Positions 6,598-6,946 of a stretch of 6,946 nucleotides of DNA are shown piece by piece. This DNA is from an uncultured Chloroflexota bacterium (GTDB lineage Bacteria > Chloroflexota > Dehalococcoidia > SM23-28-2 > RBG-16-64-32), in the NCBI GenBank assembly GCA_913056415.1, contig CAJXNA010000108.1:1-6946 (forward strand), in the 5' to 3' direction. Under the pieces are notes generated by a model. The model ran no database searches, was not told the DNA's origin, and saw only the letters and a list, made by a program, of their open reading frames with translations. The translations under genes were made by a program, and so were the position numbers. How positions within the stretch are numbered: the first letter of the stretch is position 1; the number at the start of each line of letters is the position of its first letter.

Positions 6598-6946
6598 TAG
6601 AGCCGCTGCCGGAGCCTGTCAAGCAGTTCATCGCTGCGGCTCGCGTGTGCCGGATCGCCAGCGTGCGGCCCGGCGGCGAGCCCCACGTCATCCCCGTCTG
6701 CCCCGTGTTCGACGGCGATTCCACAGTGTACGTCGACATCGGCCGCCGCTACACTACCGCCGAGGCGCTGCAGGATGCCGCACGCATCGCTGTCCTCATC
6801 GACGAGTACGAGACGACTGAGCTCGGCTGAAGGGTGTCTTGCTGCGCTGCCGGGTCGAGGAGGCGGGGGGCGAGGAGAGGGATCGCGCCTGGGCGATGAT
6901 CCGCGAGAAGTTTCCCCAGTACAAACCAGTAGGCTGGGAGCCGCGG
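6594..6946 (+). pseudogene. PPOX-fold (pyridoxamine 5'-phosphate oxidase-like) flavoprotein, frame-broken, 3' end beyond window
   Basis: Frame one starts at CTG 6594 (LIEPLPEPVKQFIAAARVCR) and continues through IASVRPGGEPHVIPV, the usual first strands of the PPOX / F420-dependent split-barrel family, to IAVLIDEYETT and a TGA at 6828-6830. From about 6821 the frame one base back continues the same fold: ARLKGVLLRCRVEEAGGEE, then AMIREKFPQYKPVGW, up to the last base. Relatives typically read VDxYxxDW-x-RLxxV here, so one base (or 1+3n) seems lost between 6818 and 6830. No ATG, GTG or TTG exists in frame before GTG 6645, which would cut into the first strand. CTG 6594 overlaps the radA stop (CTGA). 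Members bind FMN or F420 and reduce or oxidise small molecules; the substrate cannot be told. It could be a true pseudogene or a sequencing error in a working gene. Confidence 0.68.

Overview
The window is an ordinary chromosomal housekeeping locus from a GC-rich bacterium, with every supportable gene on the + strand. The gene content points to Chloroflexota, possibly the Dehalococcoidia. The basis is a UVR-containing ClpC, a four-domain S1 with a long acidic tail, RadA, and a PPOX-type flavoprotein close together, plus the general look of the proteins. That placement is inference; the 23S fragment at the left edge would settle it.

Layout. (1) 1-665 is the distal end of an rRNA operon: the 3' end of 23S rRNA, then an initiator tRNA-Met, a strong GC-rich spacer hairpin, 5S rRNA, and an intrinsic terminator that shares bases with the 5S 3' end. 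An initiator tRNA between 23S and 5S is an unusual arrangement. (2) 666-853 is a gene-free leader with a perfect TATAAT box, a small 5'-leader hairpin and a strong Shine-Dalgarno. The Shine-Dalgarno shows that the S1-like gene starts at TTG 854, not at the TTG 15 nt upstream. (3) 854-5126 is a probable two-gene unit of rpsA-like S1 and clpC, separated by 22 nt and closed by a strong terminator at 5147-5182. (4) 5198-6597 is radA, behind a well-spaced promoter whose predicted start point lies only a few bases before the ATG, so the mRNA may be nearly leaderless. (5) 6594-6946 is a PPOX-fold (pyridoxamine 5'-phosphate oxidase-like) reading frame. It has no standard start codon, overlaps the radA stop, carries a one-base frame break near 6818-6830, and runs off the right edge.

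Functionally, the first half concerns translation: rRNA, initiator tRNA, and S1, which helps load mRNA on the 30S subunit. The second half concerns protein quality control (ClpC, partner of ClpP) and DNA recombination and repair (RadA). I see no CRISPR array, mobile element, phage gene, toxin-antitoxin pair or defence system, and no convincing minus-strand gene. I did not find a new biological system here. The points most worth a second look are the tRNA position, the spacer hairpin, the S1 start and acidic tail, the near-leaderless radA start, and the broken PPOX gene.
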